A stretch of DNA of 63,178 nucleotides from an uncultured Methylobacter sp. (GTDB taxonomy: Bacteria; Pseudomonadota; Gammaproteobacteria; Methylococcales; Methylomonadaceae). This document shows, piece after piece, positions 19,127-28,991 of the stretch. The notes beneath the pieces were generated by a model that saw nothing but the letters and a program-made list of their open reading frames with translations, had not been told where the DNA came from and did not search any database. Each line of letters opens with the position of its first letter. Position 1 is the stretch's first letter. The position numbers were made by a program, and so were the translations under genes. The stretch spans positions 1 through 63,178 of the forward strand of contig CAILCX010000014.1 of NCBI GenBank assembly GCA_903832775.1. Reading direction: 5' to 3'.

Positions 19127-19696
19127 TTGGCCATTTATAGTACTAATGAGTTTAAAGCCGGGTTAAAAATCATGTTGGATAATGATCCCTGCGCAATTAT
19201 TGAAAATGAATTTGTAAAGCCTGGAAAGGGTCAGGCCTTTAGCCGGGTAAAGATAAGAAATTTAAAAACCGGAAGGGTGATTGAAAGAACCTTTAAATCT
19301 GGTGAATCACTTGAAGGCGCAGATGTTGTCGATGTGGAGATGCAATATCTTTATAACGACGGACAATTCAGACATTTTATGGTGCCGGATACTTTTGAAC
19401 AGTATCAGACTGAAGAAAAAGTTGTTGGTGATTCGGGTAAATGGCTTAAAGATCAGGACACTTGTACTGTAACTTTATGGAATGATGCGCCCCTGGCAAT
19501 TTCGCCTCCTAATTTTGTCGATTTATCCATCACTGAAACCGATCCAGGCGTTCGTGGCGATACTTCGGGCGGTGGCGGCAAACCAGCAGTTTTGGAAACC
19601 GGTGCTGTTGTCAGAGTGCCATTATTTGTTCAAATTGGCGAACTGATCAGGGTTGATACCCGTACCGGCGAATACGTTTCCCGCGTTAAAGAATAG
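19127..19696 (+). CDS. efp: Translation elongation factor P
   Basis: EF-P relieves ribosome stalling at polyproline. It has 189 residues from the TTG at 19127, which gives the family start (M)[14 protein letters not shown] and has GAGGA six bases upstream. The modification loop reads VKPGKGQAF and places the acceptor at Lys34, the residue lysylated by EpmA in E. coli. Three beta-barrel domains fit the length. Its stop overlaps the epmA start (TAGTG). The divergent epmB supplies beta-lysine. The whole pathway, apart from an EpmC hydroxylase, is in this one locus. Confidence 0.97.
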   Translation: MAIYSTNEFKAGLKIMLDNDPCAIIENEFVKPGKGQAFSRVKIRNLKTGRVIERTFKSGESLEGADVVDVEMQYLYNDGQFRHFMVPDTFEQYQTEEKVVGDSGKWLKDQDTCTVTLWNDAPLAISPPNFVDLSITETDPGVRGDTSGGGGKPAVLETGAVVRVPLFVQIGELIRVDTRTGEYVSRVKE

Positions 19697-20673
19697 TGTT
19701 TCAAGACTGGCGACCGACCTGCTCACTGGATTTACTGCGCTTAAGGGCGCAGACTCTTAGTCGTATTCGTCAGTTTTTTTCTGAAAGATCGGTTATGGAA
19801 GTTGAGACGCCGCTGCTCAGTCATAGTTGTGGAACAGATCCTCAGTTAGCGTTTTTTACTTCAGAGTATTGCTTTTCTCCGGAGCGACAAACCCTGTTTT
19901 TGCAAACATCGCCCGAGTTTGCCATGAAACGGTTACTCGCCGCAGGTACGGGTTCAATTTATCAAATAGGCAAGGCTTTCCGAAATGGCGAATCCGGACG
20001 CTTTCATAATCCTGAGTTTACTTTGCTCGAATGGTATAGGGTTGGTTTTACCTTGCCGCAATTAATGGATGAAATCACCGATTTGATTGAAGCGCTTTTT
20101 GTTGGTAAGGGCTTGCAGGAAACACAAAGAATTAGCTATCAGGACGTATTTTTCTTGTATACCGGTTTAAATTCTTTGGAGTTTTCATATCAGAGTTACT
20201 GTGCTTACGCCATAGAGTCAGGGTTGTCTGAAGCGATAAGCCTTTGTGAGCATGATCATGCACTGTGGCTGGATATGTTATTTAGCCATAAAGTTCAGCT
20301 AAATTTAGGTGATAATAGCTTATGTTTGGTTTATGGTTATCCTGCTTGTCAATCATCATTGGCTAGAATTAATGAGCATTGCGATCAAATTACTGATCGA
20401 GTTGAGTTGTTCATGAACGGTGTTGAGTTGGGTAATGGCTACTATGAGTTGACTGACGCCAAAGAACAATCTATGCGTTTCGATACTGAACTGGCTATCC
20501 GACAGGAAAATAATCTTCCTATTATGGTCAAGGATCAACGTCTTATAGATGCTTTAGCTGCGGGATTACCGGAATGTTCAGGAATTGCTATAGGCCTTGA
20601 TCGTTTATTAATGTTGTTGTCGGGCAGTAAATCCATTGAAGATGTACTTGCTTTTCCGATTTATAGGGCTTAA
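19696..20673 (+). CDS. epmA: EF-P--(R)-beta-lysine ligase EpmA (PoxA/GenX)
   Basis: A class II lysyl-tRNA synthetase paralogue that attaches beta-lysine to EF-P Lys34. It has 325 residues with only the catalytic core and no anticodon-binding domain. The class II motifs are visible: VMEVETPLLS (motif 1), the RNGESGRFHNPEFTLLEWYR region (motif 2) and GIAIGLDRLLML (motif 3). It starts with GTG at 19696, sharing one base with the efp stop, which points to translational coupling. Confidence 0.96.
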   Translation: MFQDWRPTCSLDLLRLRAQTLSRIRQFFSERSVMEVETPLLSHSCGTDPQLAFFTSEYCFSPERQTLFLQTSPEFAMKRLLAAGTGSIYQIGKAFRNGESGRFHNPEFTLLEWYRVGFTLPQLMDEITDLIEALFVGKGLQETQRISYQDVFFLYTGLNSLEFSYQSYCAYAIESGLSEAISLCEHDHALWLDMLFSHKVQLNLGDNSLCLVYGYPACQSSLARINEHCDQITDRVELFMNGVELGNGYYELTDAKEQSMRFDTELAIRQENNLPIMVKDQRLIDALAAGLPECSGIAIGLDRLLMLLSGSKSIEDVLAFPIYRA

Positions 20674-20750
20674 GCCAGATTAAATATATTCTGTGATATA
20701 ATTCGCCAGTTTTTTGAATATTGAACCTTGTTGATTTTTTAAACCTCCCC

Positions 20751-23075
20751 ATGAAATTAAATATTTTTTCTCGCTTGTTATTGCTGTTTCTGCTGATTTC
20801 TCAAGCAGTTAAAGCTAATGAGGAGTTTGTCGTAGAGGACATTCAAGTCAAAGGTTTACAACGTATCTCCGTAGGTACCGTTTATAACTATCTACCTGTA
20901 AATGTTGGTGAAAAGTTTTCGCTTGATAATGTTGCCCCTGCCATAAAGGCGTTATTTAAAACCGGTTTTTTTAAAGATATTTCCTTAGAAAGAGAAGGTT
21001 CAACACTGGTTGTTAAGGTGGTTGAGAGACCTTCTATTGCAAAAATCGTTTTTGAAGGTAATAAAGACTTAAGTAAAGACGATTTAACCAAGGCTTTAAA
21101 GAAAATTGGCTTGGCTGAAGGCAAGGTGTTTGATCAGCAGGTGTTGGATAAAGTTGAACAGGAATTAAGTCGCCAGTATTTCAGTCACGGTAAATACGGT
21201 TTAAAGATTAAAACCGAAGTGTCCACATTAACCAGAAATCGGGTTGGCATTCAGATCAAAATTTCCGAAGGTAGAGTTGCAAAAATCAAACAAATCAATA
21301 TTGTTGGTAATACTGTTTATGATGAGAAAATTTTATTAAAAACTCTTGAATTGAATACGTCGAATTTGTTGTCGTTCTATACCAAAGACGATCAGTATTC
21401 CAAACAGAAATTACAGGCTGATTTGGAAACTTTGCGTTCCTATTATCTTGATCGTGGTTACATTAATTTTAATATTGAGTCGACGCAGGTGGCGATTACG
21501 CCTGATAAAAAAGATATTTATGTCACTATCAATGTTAAAGAAGGCGATGTTTATAAGCTCGATAAAGTCAAATTAGCGGGTAATCTGGTTGTCGCTCCGG
21601 CAGAGTTAATTAAATTAGTTAAAGTTGGACCGGGTGAAACCTTTTCCAGAAAGAATGCCACCGAAACATCCAAAGCGGTTTCAGATCGCCTGGGTGATGA
21701 TGGTTATGCTTTTGCAAACGTGAATATGGTTCCTGAAATCAACGAGGCCAAGAAAACCGTTGATATGACGTTTTTTGTCGATCCCGGCAAACGTGTTTAT
21801 GTTCGACGAGTCAATATGAAAGGCAATAGCAAAACCCGCGACGAAGTATTGCGTCGTGAAATGCGGCAGATGGAATCTAGTTGGGCTTCAAGTGCCAAGA
21901 TTGCCCGTTCAAAAACGCGTCTTGAACGCTTGGGCTATTTTGAAGAGGTCAATGTAGAAACTCCGCCTGTTGCAGGTACAGCTGATCAGATTGATGTTAA
22001 TTATACGGTCGTAGAAAAACCCTCCGGCAACTTGTCGGCAGGTGTCGGTTTTTCTCAAACACAAGGTATTGTCTTGAATGCCAATATTGCCCAGGATAAC
22101 GTGTTTGGTTCAGGCAAACGGGTAAACATTGCCTTTAACAACAGTAACTATATGACCAGTTACCAGTTTGGTTTTAATAATCCTTATTTCACTGTAGATG
22201 GTGTCAGTCAGGGTTATAACCTCGGTTATACCAAACGTAATGCCGGTCAAATTAACATTGCCAATTACTCGACGAATGTCATGAATGCCGGGATAAATTT
22301 TGGTATTCCTCTAAATGAGTTTGATCATTTGCGATTTGATGTTGATGTGAAACATACTGAGTTGAGTACTACTAGCTTTTCATCTACGCAAATTGAAGAA
22401 TTTACTAAAAAAGAGGGTAATACATTCCTCACTCTGGCACCAGCCCTAGGCTGGACTCATGACACTCTTAACAGGGCAATCTTTCCGAACAAGGGTGGGC
22501 AACAGCGTTTTTCTGCTTTGGCAACCGTGCCCGGCAGTGATCTGGATTATTATAAAGTTGGTTATAAACAGCAAATGTATTTCCCGTTAGCCAAAGATTT
22601 CACCTTCAAACTAAATGGTGAAGTGGGTTATGGTGACGGCTATGGATCCACAGGTGCGTTGCCTTTCTTCGAAAATTATTTTGGTGGAGGAACAGGCTCT
22701 ATACGCGGCTTTAGAAATAATACAGTGGGACCTAGAGACTCCAACACTAGAAATTCCTACACCTATCCATTTGGCGGTTCCAGTAAAATTATCGGCAATG
22801 CCGAATTGTTTTTTCCGGTGCCGTTTATGCCAGACACAAAATCAGTCAGGTTAGGCACCTTTTTCGATGCCGGATCGATTAGTAACGGTTTGAAAGATGT
22901 CTCCATGAAATATTCTACCGGGATTTCAGGTGAGTGGATGTCTCCGTTCGGCGCTTTATCAGTCAGTGCTGCCTTACCGTTAAATGCTGTAAATGCGACG
23001 TCGGAAACGTCGCCTAAAAGCACTACAGGAGACCAAACACAAATGTTTCAATTTAACTTCGGCCAGAATTTTTAA
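20751..23075 (+). CDS. bamA: Outer-membrane protein assembly factor BamA
   Basis: The central Omp85 component of the BAM complex, which folds beta-barrel proteins into the outer membrane. It has 774 residues from the ATG at 20751, with signal peptide MKLNIFSRLLLLFLLISQAVKA. Five POTRA domains occupy about residues 25-425, and the C-terminal 16-strand barrel ends in QFNFGQNF with terminal Phe. The conserved barrel motif GTGSIRGF, matching the family VRGF/Y loop, is near residue 645. An upstream TTG is possible but would disrupt the signal peptide start. No strong ribosome site is seen. It is followed by skp. Confidence 0.97.
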   Translation: MKLNIFSRLLLLFLLISQAVKANEEFVVEDIQVKGLQRISVGTVYNYLPVNVGEKFSLDNVAPAIKALFKTGFFKDISLEREGSTLVVKVVERPSIAKIVFEGNKDLSKDDLTKALKKIGLAEGKVFDQQVLDKVEQELSRQYFSHGKYGLKIKTEVSTLTRNRVGIQIKISEGRVAKIKQINIVGNTVYDEKILLKTLELNTSNLLSFYTKDDQYSKQKLQADLETLRSYYLDRGYINFNIESTQVAITPDKKDIYVTINVKEGDVYKLDKVKLAGNLVVAPAELIKLVKVGPGETFSRKNATETSKAVSDRLGDDGYAFANVNMVPEINEAKKTVDMTFFVDPGKRVYVRRVNMKGNSKTRDEVLRREMRQMESSWASSAKIARSKTRLERLGYFEEVNVETPPVAGTADQIDVNYTVVEKPSGNLSAGVGFSQTQGIVLNANIAQDNVFGSGKRVNIAFNNSNYMTSYQFGFNNPYFTVDGVSQGYNLGYTKRNAGQINIANYSTNVMNAGINFGIPLNEFDHLRFDVDVKHTELSTTSFSSTQIEEFTKKEGNTFLTLAPALGWTHDTLNRAIFPNKGGQQRFSALATVPGSDLDYYKVGYKQQMYFPLAKDFTFKLNGEVGYGDGYGSTGALPFFENYFGGGTGSIRGFRNNTVGPRDSNTRNSYTYPFGGSSKIIGNAELFFPVPFMPDTKSVRLGTFFDAGSISNGLKDVSMKYSTGISGEWMSPFGALSVSAALPLNAVNATSETSPKSTTGDQTQMFQFNFGQNF

Positions 23076-23080
23076 GATAA

Positions 23081-23104
23081 GTTATTTCTGTTTAAGGAAA
23101 TAAC
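23081..23104 (+). terminator. Small hairpin between bamA and skp
   Basis: GTTATTTC (23081-23088) and GAAATAAC (23097-23104) pair perfectly around an 8-base loop, six bases after the bamA stop. Without a T-run it may be a partial attenuator or a stability element. Confidence 0.3.
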
Positions 23105-23171
23105 ATTTATAATTTAACAAGTTAACCCTATAGTTAATATTTTATTAATTTCACTTGAGAACTGTTGAACA

Positions 23172-23672
23172 ATGAAAACCAAAATTGCTTTATTTTTAGG
23201 CTTGTTGCTTGCTGCAAACATCAGTTATGCTGATTTGAAGATTGGCTTTGTTAACATTCCTGCCGTTCTCGAGAAAGCACCACAGGCAGAAAAAGCAAAA
23301 AAACGCTTGGAACTAGAGTTTTCGCCTAGAGATAAGCAATTAGTTGCCCAGCAAAAAGAAATTCAGAGTCTTGATGAAAAAATAGCTAAAGATGCCGCAG
23401 TGATGGGTGAATCCGCCCGAACTAACCTGGAAAAAGATATTTTGAATAAAAAACGGGATGCAAAAAGGGCACAGCAAGAGTTCAGCGAAGATTTTAATGC
23501 TCGTCGAAATGAAGAATTAGGGAAATTACAACGTCGAATTGTTGAAGCTATTCGTGAAATAGCCAAAGATCAAAGTTTTGATTTATTACTTACCGATGGC
23601 GTTATTTATTCCAGCGAAAAAATTGATATGACCAGTCAAGTGCAACAAAAGTTGTCAACTATACCGGAATAA
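23172..23672 (+). CDS. skp: Periplasmic chaperone Skp/OmpH
   Basis: A trimeric periplasmic chaperone that holds unfolded outer-membrane proteins on the way to BAM. It has 166 residues, a signal peptide ending NISYA and a mature start DLKIGFVNIPAVLEKAPQAEKA, typical of OmpH. A long charged helical hairpin follows (about residues 45-130), then a C-terminal beta strand segment with DLLLTDGVIYSS. It is directly downstream of bamA, as in most gammaproteobacteria, but the next gene is fabZ rather than lpxD. Confidence 0.95.
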   Translation: MKTKIALFLGLLLAANISYADLKIGFVNIPAVLEKAPQAEKAKKRLELEFSPRDKQLVAQQKEIQSLDEKIAKDAAVMGESARTNLEKDILNKKRDAKRAQQEFSEDFNARRNEELGKLQRRIVEAIREIAKDQSFDLLLTDGVIYSSEKIDMTSQVQQKLSTIPE

Positions 23673-23848
23673 TTGTACAAGGATTTATTCGCTAAATTAT
23701 CAATTCTTCTACCACTAATCACAAAGCGGGAATTATAAAACTCAGGTTCGCTGTAAATCAGATTTGACTAAATTTTAAAGGTTATTTTATTTACAATTAA
23801 TTTCAGAGGTTTTATGGTTACTCACTTTATTATAATAAGCACGCAAAT

Positions 23849-24292
23849 ATGTCCATTACGCTAGATATTCTACAAATTCAAGAATTTTTACCACATCGTT
23901 ATCCTTTTTTGTTGGTTGATAAAGTTATTGAGTGTGAGCCCGGTATTAGATTGCTGGGAGTGAAAAACGTGACTTATAACGAGCCGTTTTTCCAGGGACA
24001 TTTTCCACAAAAGCCTATTATGCCAGGTGTATTGATCTTGGAAGCGCTAGCTCAAGCTACTGGCTTATTGGCTTCAGAGACCGCCGGTGATGAATTGACA
24101 GGAATGATTTATTATTTGGTTGGTATTGATAAAGCCAAGTTTAAGAGACCTGTGGTACCCGGCGATCAATTGATGTTGGAAGCAAAATTCGTAAAAAGCA
24201 AACGGAATATCTGGGCTTTTGAATGTCGTGCCGAAGTGGATGGCGAATTTGTTGCGAGCGCCGAAATCAGATGTGCTGCGGTGGTAAATTAG
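23849..24292 (+). CDS. fabZ: 3-hydroxyacyl-[acyl-carrier-protein] dehydratase FabZ
   Basis: Dehydrates beta-hydroxyacyl-ACP in fatty acid elongation and competes with LpxA for hydroxyacyl-ACP. It has 147 residues with the hot-dog fold. The start has the [14 protein letters not shown] motif, and the active-site His is in [15 protein letters not shown] at about His51, with the conserved Glu in ILEALAQ. A 176-base spacer separates it from skp, where lpxD usually sits. It overlaps or abuts lpxA, depending on the lpxA start. Confidence 0.97.
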   Translation: MSITLDILQIQEFLPHRYPFLLVDKVIECEPGIRLLGVKNVTYNEPFFQGHFPQKPIMPGVLILEALAQATGLLASETAGDELTGMIYYLVGIDKAKFKRPVVPGDQLMLEAKFVKSKRNIWAFECRAEVDGEFVASAEIRCAAVVN

Positions 24293-24294
24293 TT

Positions 24295-25065
24295 TTGATT
24301 GATTCAACCGCGATAGTCGATAGTAAAGCTGAACTGGCCGAGGACGTATCGGTCGGGCCTTTTTCTGTTATTGGTCCTGATGTAAAAATTGGTTCTGGGA
24401 CAGTTATAGGATCTCATGTCGTTATCAAAGGGCCTACTACCATTGGTAAAGACAATCACATTTACCAATTCACGTCTATTGGTGAAGATCCCCAAGATAA
24501 GAAATATGCTGCCGAGATAACCCGACTTGAGATTGGCGATCGAAACACTATTCGCGAATATACCTCTATGCACAGAGGGACCAAGCAAGATCGGAGTCTG
24601 ACCAAAATCGGCAGTGATAACCTGTTTATGGCGTACACTCATGTCGCCCATGACTGCATTATTGGTAATCATGTGATTATGGCCAATGGTGCTTCTTTGG
24701 CTGGTCATGTGCATTTACACAGTCATGCTATTTTGGGCGGATTTACACTGGTTCATCAGTTTACCCAAATTGGCCAGTATAGTTTTGCGGCAATGGGTAG
24801 CGCGATCACTCAGGACATTCCGCCTTTTGTGATGGTTGGTGGCAAACCGACACGTCCACATGGCATCAATTCAGTGGGTATGGAGCGAAATGGCATCTCA
24901 CCTGAAGACATCAGATTAATCAGAAAAGCCTACAAGATCATTTATAAAAATAATCTGCGCCTTGAAGATGCGATTGATCAGATGGAAGATCTTGCCGGTG
25001 AAAGTAAAGAGTTATCAGATATGGTCAGTTTTTTACGCAATGTAAACCGGGGCATATTGCGGTAG
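24295..25065 (+). CDS. lpxA: UDP-N-acetylglucosamine acyltransferase LpxA
   Basis: Catalyses the first step of lipid A synthesis, 3-O-acylation of UDP-GlcNAc, in the cytoplasm. It has 256 residues from the TTG at 24295, which gives the family start (M)IDSTAIVD two bases after the fabZ stop. An ATG at 24271 would overlap fabZ and add eight atypical residues. Hexapeptide repeats of the left-handed beta helix fill residues 1-190 and include YTHVAHDCIIGN, with the catalytic His. A C-terminal helical domain follows. lpxB, usually next, is replaced by rnhB after 84 bases. Confidence 0.95.
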   Translation: MIDSTAIVDSKAELAEDVSVGPFSVIGPDVKIGSGTVIGSHVVIKGPTTIGKDNHIYQFTSIGEDPQDKKYAAEITRLEIGDRNTIREYTSMHRGTKQDRSLTKIGSDNLFMAYTHVAHDCIIGNHVIMANGASLAGHVHLHSHAILGGFTLVHQFTQIGQYSFAAMGSAITQDIPPFVMVGGKPTRPHGINSVGMERNGISPEDIRLIRKAYKIIYKNNLRLEDAIDQMEDLAGESKELSDMVSFLRNVNRGILR

Positions 25066-25149
25066 GTGTTTTTGTTAATAAGCATGGGTTGTTTAGCTTG
25101 CTTTTCACAGATAACCTCCGCCTATTTTCGACTGTAAGTCCAATTTTTT

Positions 25150-25737
25150 ATGACGAATAAATATACACAAGCCTCCAGAGTTGCCGGTGTTGACGAAGCC
25201 GGTCGCGGCCCTTTGGCAGGTCCAGTCTTTGCTGCATCCGTAATTCTCGATCCGTCAAGACCAATAGCCGGTCTTGCTGATTCTAAAATCCTGAGTCCCA
25301 GTAAACGCGACAGTCTCTATATCCTGATTAAAGAAAGGGCTTTAAGCTGGTCCATTGCACAAGCCAGTGTTGAAGAGATTGATCAACTCAATATTTTGCA
25401 GGCAACCCTTCTTGCCATGCAAAGAGCTGTAACGAGTTTGGGGATTCAGCCGGATGAGGTGTTAATTGATGGTAACCATCTCCCTGTTTTGACTATGCCA
25501 ACCCAGGCCATTGTAAAGGGTGACAGTAAAGTTCAGGCAATCAGTGCTGCTTCAATATTGGCTAAAGTTGAGCGGGATAAATTGATGGTTGAGTATAGTA
25601 ACAATTATCCTGATTTTTCGTTTGAACAACATAAAGGCTACGGAACCAAGCAGCATTTGGCTGAAATTGAACGATTTGGTTATTTAGCGATACACAGGAA
25701 AACGTTCAATCCTGTAAAAACCCTGATGATGCTTTAA
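25150..25737 (+). CDS. rnhB: Ribonuclease HII
   Basis: Removes ribonucleotides from RNA:DNA hybrids and misincorporated rNMPs from DNA. It has 195 residues. The metal-binding motif [16 protein letters not shown] holds Asp15 and Glu16, a third acidic residue is in VLIDGNH, and [15 protein letters not shown] is typical of type 2 enzymes. It follows lpxA, as in many gammaproteobacteria (usually after lpxB), and overlaps the convergent srkA stop by 4 bases. Confidence 0.96.
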   Translation: MTNKYTQASRVAGVDEAGRGPLAGPVFAASVILDPSRPIAGLADSKILSPSKRDSLYILIKERALSWSIAQASVEEIDQLNILQATLLAMQRAVTSLGIQPDEVLIDGNHLPVLTMPTQAIVKGDSKVQAISAASILAKVERDKLMVEYSNNYPDFSFEQHKGYGTKQHLAEIERFGYLAIHRKTFNPVKTLMML

Positions 25738-26723
25738 CCCAGTTCTAGAGGGCCTTCGTTCATTAAGGCGATTTGTTCGCGTAACTCAATAATTCTATCC
25801 TGCCAGTAACGTGGTGTATCAAACCAGGGAAATGCCATTGGAAATGCGGGATCATCCCAGCGTCTGGCAATCCAGGCTGAATAATGAATCAATCGTAAAG
25901 TGCGTAGAGCTTCGATCAGATGCAGTTCACGTGTATCAAAATCATAAAAAGTTCTGTAACCATTTAGTAAATGCCCTAATTGCACAGTCATTTCAGCTCG
26001 GTCTCCAGACAGTAACATCCAAAGATCCTGTATGGCAGGTCCCATTCGGCTGTCATCAAAATCAACAAAATGCGGACCCTCATCTGTCCACAAAATATTG
26101 CCCGGATAACAGTCGCCGTGTAAGCGTAAGTTATTTACTTTTCCGGCACGCTCAAAACAGCGCCTGACACCTTCCAAAGCATGTTCGGTAACGGTACGGT
26201 AGGGCTCAAGTAGATCAGTTGGCAGAAAATTATTAGCCAGAAGATAAGCTCTGGGGTCATCACCGAAGCTAACAATATCAAGTGTTGGGCGCTCCTTAAA
26301 TTTCTTCAATGCACCAATGGCATGAATTCGGCCAATAAACCGGCCCATCCACTCGAGCTTGTCTCGTCCTTCAAGTTCAGGCACACGTCCACCTTGACGC
26401 GGAAATACCGAAAAACGAAAGCCATCTGAGTGTATTAAGGTTTGTTTATCGCCAAATGGCAGGGCGGGTACTACGGGTAGTTCAGCGTCAAATAATTCCT
26501 GAACAAAGTCGTGCTCTTCAAGAATGGCGGCAGTTGACCAGCGTTCCGGCCGGTAAAATTTGGTTACCTTGTAGCTGGAATCAGTCAATCCGACCTGGTA
26601 AACACGGTTTTCATAACTATTAAGTGCCAGTAAACGACCGTCTCCAGACAAACCAATGCTATCAAGCGCATTAAAAATGATATCCGGTGTCAAGGCAGAA
26701 AATGGAGTGAGATTTGTCTTCAT
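25734..26723 (-). CDS. srkA: Stress response Ser/Thr kinase A (YihE/SrkA)
   Basis: An aminoglycoside-phosphotransferase-fold protein kinase. The E. coli YihE/SrkA protects against programmed death after envelope or oxidative stress. It has 329 residues from the ATG at 26723, close to the E. coli length; an upstream ATG at 26750 would add nine residues. Motifs are [22 protein letters not shown] near the N-terminus, the catalytic [14 protein letters not shown], and the metal site [21 protein letters not shown]. It is convergent with rnhB. Confidence 0.93.
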   Translation of the reverse strand: MKTNLTPFSALTPDIIFNALDSIGLSGDGRLLALNSYENRVYQVGLTDSSYKVTKFYRPERWSTAAILEEHDFVQELFDAELPVVPALPFGDKQTLIHSDGFRFSVFPRQGGRVPELEGRDKLEWMGRFIGRIHAIGALKKFKERPTLDIVSFGDDPRAYLLANNFLPTDLLEPYRTVTEHALEGVRRCFERAGKVNNLRLHGDCYPGNILWTDEGPHFVDFDDSRMGPAIQDLWMLLSGDRAEMTVQLGHLLNGYRTFYDFDTRELHLIEALRTLRLIHYSAWIARRWDDPAFPMAFPWFDTPRYWQDRIIELREQIALMNEGPLELG

Positions 26724-26795
26724 GGCGATTATTGTAACCTCAAACTTCATATGGAAGTGTTTAATTACATATCTGTTGCTGATTTAAGGTCATAG

Positions 26796-27638
26796 TCAAA
26801 ACATCTCGAAGCGAGCCAAATATCCAAAGTGATCGGAAACAGTTGGATAGAATTCATCGTTAAAGATAATATCCATGGAGGTGATTTTCATGGGATTGCC
26901 ATTGCGTTTAAAAATATGGTCAATACGGTTTGGCGGGGAATTTTTCCAGCCATCAATTTGTCCACGATAACTAGGTTCATAAAAGCGGTGGGGGTGTAGT
27001 TCATTGAATTGATCGACATATTCCCCGTGTCGGACTATATGGTTATAAGCATGTTCACCCGCAGGTGCATTAAAATCGCCAACCATTAAATCGCCTCTGA
27101 CTCCAAAATGTAAGCGCGAATAAATCAGTTTTTTGAGATTATTATATTCCTCATAAAAACCATGATGCCCCCAACTCAAATGAACATTTGCGATATGTAA
27201 TAGTCCGAACCAGGGAACATCAATGCACGAAACAGTGATATTACGTGACATATAATTGTCTTTTCGATGATCCATTGAAACATAAGCCGAATAATTATGC
27301 TGCATTGGATAGCGGCTCATAATTGCTGTTCCTTCCCGCCAACGATCAAAGCCAATATGGCTCCAGTCCTGGTGAATATGATACCAAAGTCCCCATTGGC
27401 GTAATTTGTTACAAATACGAAAAGCCATATTGGAAGGGGATTCACCATAGGGATGCATGATGGGATCATGCATGTGTTCGCCAACTTCCTGAAAACAAAT
27501 AACATCAATGTTTAAGTGAGCGATAGCTTCGGCAATGATGTGTACTTCACGCTCATGTTGGTGCATCGTGTCAAAGCAACAATGACGTGGATGTTGTTGA
27601 TAGGTGTGGAGATTAAGTGTTAGTAGAGAGAGATTCAT
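26796..27638 (-). CDS. Endonuclease/exonuclease/phosphatase (EEP)-family hydrolase
   Basis: A metal-dependent phosphoesterase of the EEP superfamily, 280 residues. Visible motifs are LTLNLHTYQ at the start, the metal Glu in DVICFQEVGEH, LMVGDFNAPAG, the NRIDHIFKR block and the terminal SDHFGYLARF His. No signal peptide is present, so it is probably cytoplasmic. The substrate is unknown and could be a phospholipid, a nucleic acid or an inositol/sugar phosphate. I chose the ATG at 27638, since MNLSLLTLN matches family starts; a TTG at 27689 would add 17 residues. Confidence 0.85.
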   Translation of the reverse strand: MNLSLLTLNLHTYQQHPRHCCFDTMHQHEREVHIIAEAIAHLNIDVICFQEVGEHMHDPIMHPYGESPSNMAFRICNKLRQWGLWYHIHQDWSHIGFDRWREGTAIMSRYPMQHNYSAYVSMDHRKDNYMSRNITVSCIDVPWFGLLHIANVHLSWGHHGFYEEYNNLKKLIYSRLHFGVRGDLMVGDFNAPAGEHAYNHIVRHGEYVDQFNELHPHRFYEPSYRGQIDGWKNSPPNRIDHIFKRNGNPMKITSMDIIFNDEFYPTVSDHFGYLARFEMF

Positions 27639-27744
27639 AGGGTCAGCTTTTAAAATATGTGAAAAAGTCACTTGTAGTCGTTCATTCAAGCTAAATAAAA
27701 AAAATACGCGCCTTTGAAAAATTGGCGGATCGAATGATGATACT

Positions 27745-28815
27745 TTATTCCCCTTGTCTTGCTAAAGCCCATTGGACATGCTCCCTTACTGTTTCTGCCT
27801 CATGAGAAAGTCTGGAATTTAAGGCATCAACAATAAGTGAAGATTTGGGGGAATTACCTAAAGCCACGGCGATATTTCTAAGCCAGCGATGATGACCGAT
27901 TCTTCTGATTGCCGAACCTTCTGTTTTTGCCAGAAACGTTGTTTCATCCCAAGAAAATACGTCGAGCAATTGTTGGGCATTAAGTCGGTGACGGGGGCTG
28001 AAATCCTGCTCTCCACTCATTTTGGCAAATCGGTTCCATGGACAAATAAGCTGGCAGTCGTCGCAACCATAAATACGGTTGCCGATCAGTGGCCTTAAAT
28101 TTTCAGGAATTGAACCGTGTAGTTCAATGGTTAGATAGGATACGCAGCGTTGGGCGTCGACCTGATAGGGAGCAACAATGGCCTGGGTCGGGCATACATC
28201 TAGGCAGGCGACACATTCGCCGCAGTGAGCGGTAGCAGGAGTGTCGACTGGTAGTGGCAAGTTTGTGAATAACTCGCCAAGAAAAAACCATGAACCGGCT
28301 TTGCGATTAATAACATTGGAATGTTTGCCTATCCAGCCGAGCCCAGCTTTTTCTGCCAGGGCTTTTTCAAGAACTGGAGCGCTGTCAACAAAAGCCCGCA
28401 TAGAACCAGGTTTCAGATCATCAACTTCAACGTGAATTTTATCAGCCAGTTTTTGCAGGCGATTGCGCATCAGTTTGTGATAATCACGACCCAATGCATA
28501 GCGGGAAATATAGGCAGATGTTGGGTCAGTCAGATTTTGATTCATTGTTACACCGGTTTCTGACAGGTAATCCAGACGAACAGAAATTACTCGCAGAGTG
28601 CCCGAATGTAGTAACTCCGGTCTACTGCGTTTAAGGCCATGACGATGCATGTAATCCATTTCACCGTGATAACCATTGGCCAGCCAGTTATGCAAATGGG
28701 CTTCGGCTTCCAGTAAATCGGTGTCGGTGATGCCGACTTGCTGAAAGCCCAGCTCTTGTCCCCAGTGCTTGATTTGTAAAGCCAGGTCGGCCATTGCTTG
28801 CTCGCTTGTGTCCAT
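27745..28815 (-). CDS. queG: Epoxyqueuosine reductase QueG
   Basis: Catalyses the last step of tRNA queuosine synthesis, reducing epoxyqueuosine, with cobalamin and two [4Fe-4S] clusters. It has 356 residues. The cluster ligands are visible in CGECVACLDVCPTQAI and YGCDDCQLICPWNRF. The N-terminal DUF1730-type cobalamin domain includes GYHGEMDYMHRH, and a HEAT-like C-terminal tail ends VREHVQWALARQ. It lies upstream of and divergent from nnrD, the order often seen around queG-nnr-tsaE in gammaproteobacteria. Confidence 0.96.
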   Translation of the reverse strand: MDTSEQAMADLALQIKHWGQELGFQQVGITDTDLLEAEAHLHNWLANGYHGEMDYMHRHGLKRSRPELLHSGTLRVISVRLDYLSETGVTMNQNLTDPTSAYISRYALGRDYHKLMRNRLQKLADKIHVEVDDLKPGSMRAFVDSAPVLEKALAEKAGLGWIGKHSNVINRKAGSWFFLGELFTNLPLPVDTPATAHCGECVACLDVCPTQAIVAPYQVDAQRCVSYLTIELHGSIPENLRPLIGNRIYGCDDCQLICPWNRFAKMSGEQDFSPRHRLNAQQLLDVFSWDETTFLAKTEGSAIRRIGHHRWLRNIAVALGNSPKSSLIVDALNSRLSHEAETVREHVQWALARQGE

Positions 28816-28991
28816 AGCCGACTGTCGGAATAAAATAAATTAAGAAGTAAGGAATGTGATTAAAATAACCCATCTATAATGATTTATAAATACACATTCA
28901 ATTTTAGATTGAATAATCGCCAGTAAGACACGATGAACCGAACGATATTTTACCTTTTAAATTACTATTTTTGAGTATTGTGAATAAAGTC

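Noticed and set aside
24304-24714. A 136-codon open frame antisense to lpxA
   Set aside because: It mirrors the hexapeptide-repeat coding sequence of lpxA and has no domain or ribosome site of its own.
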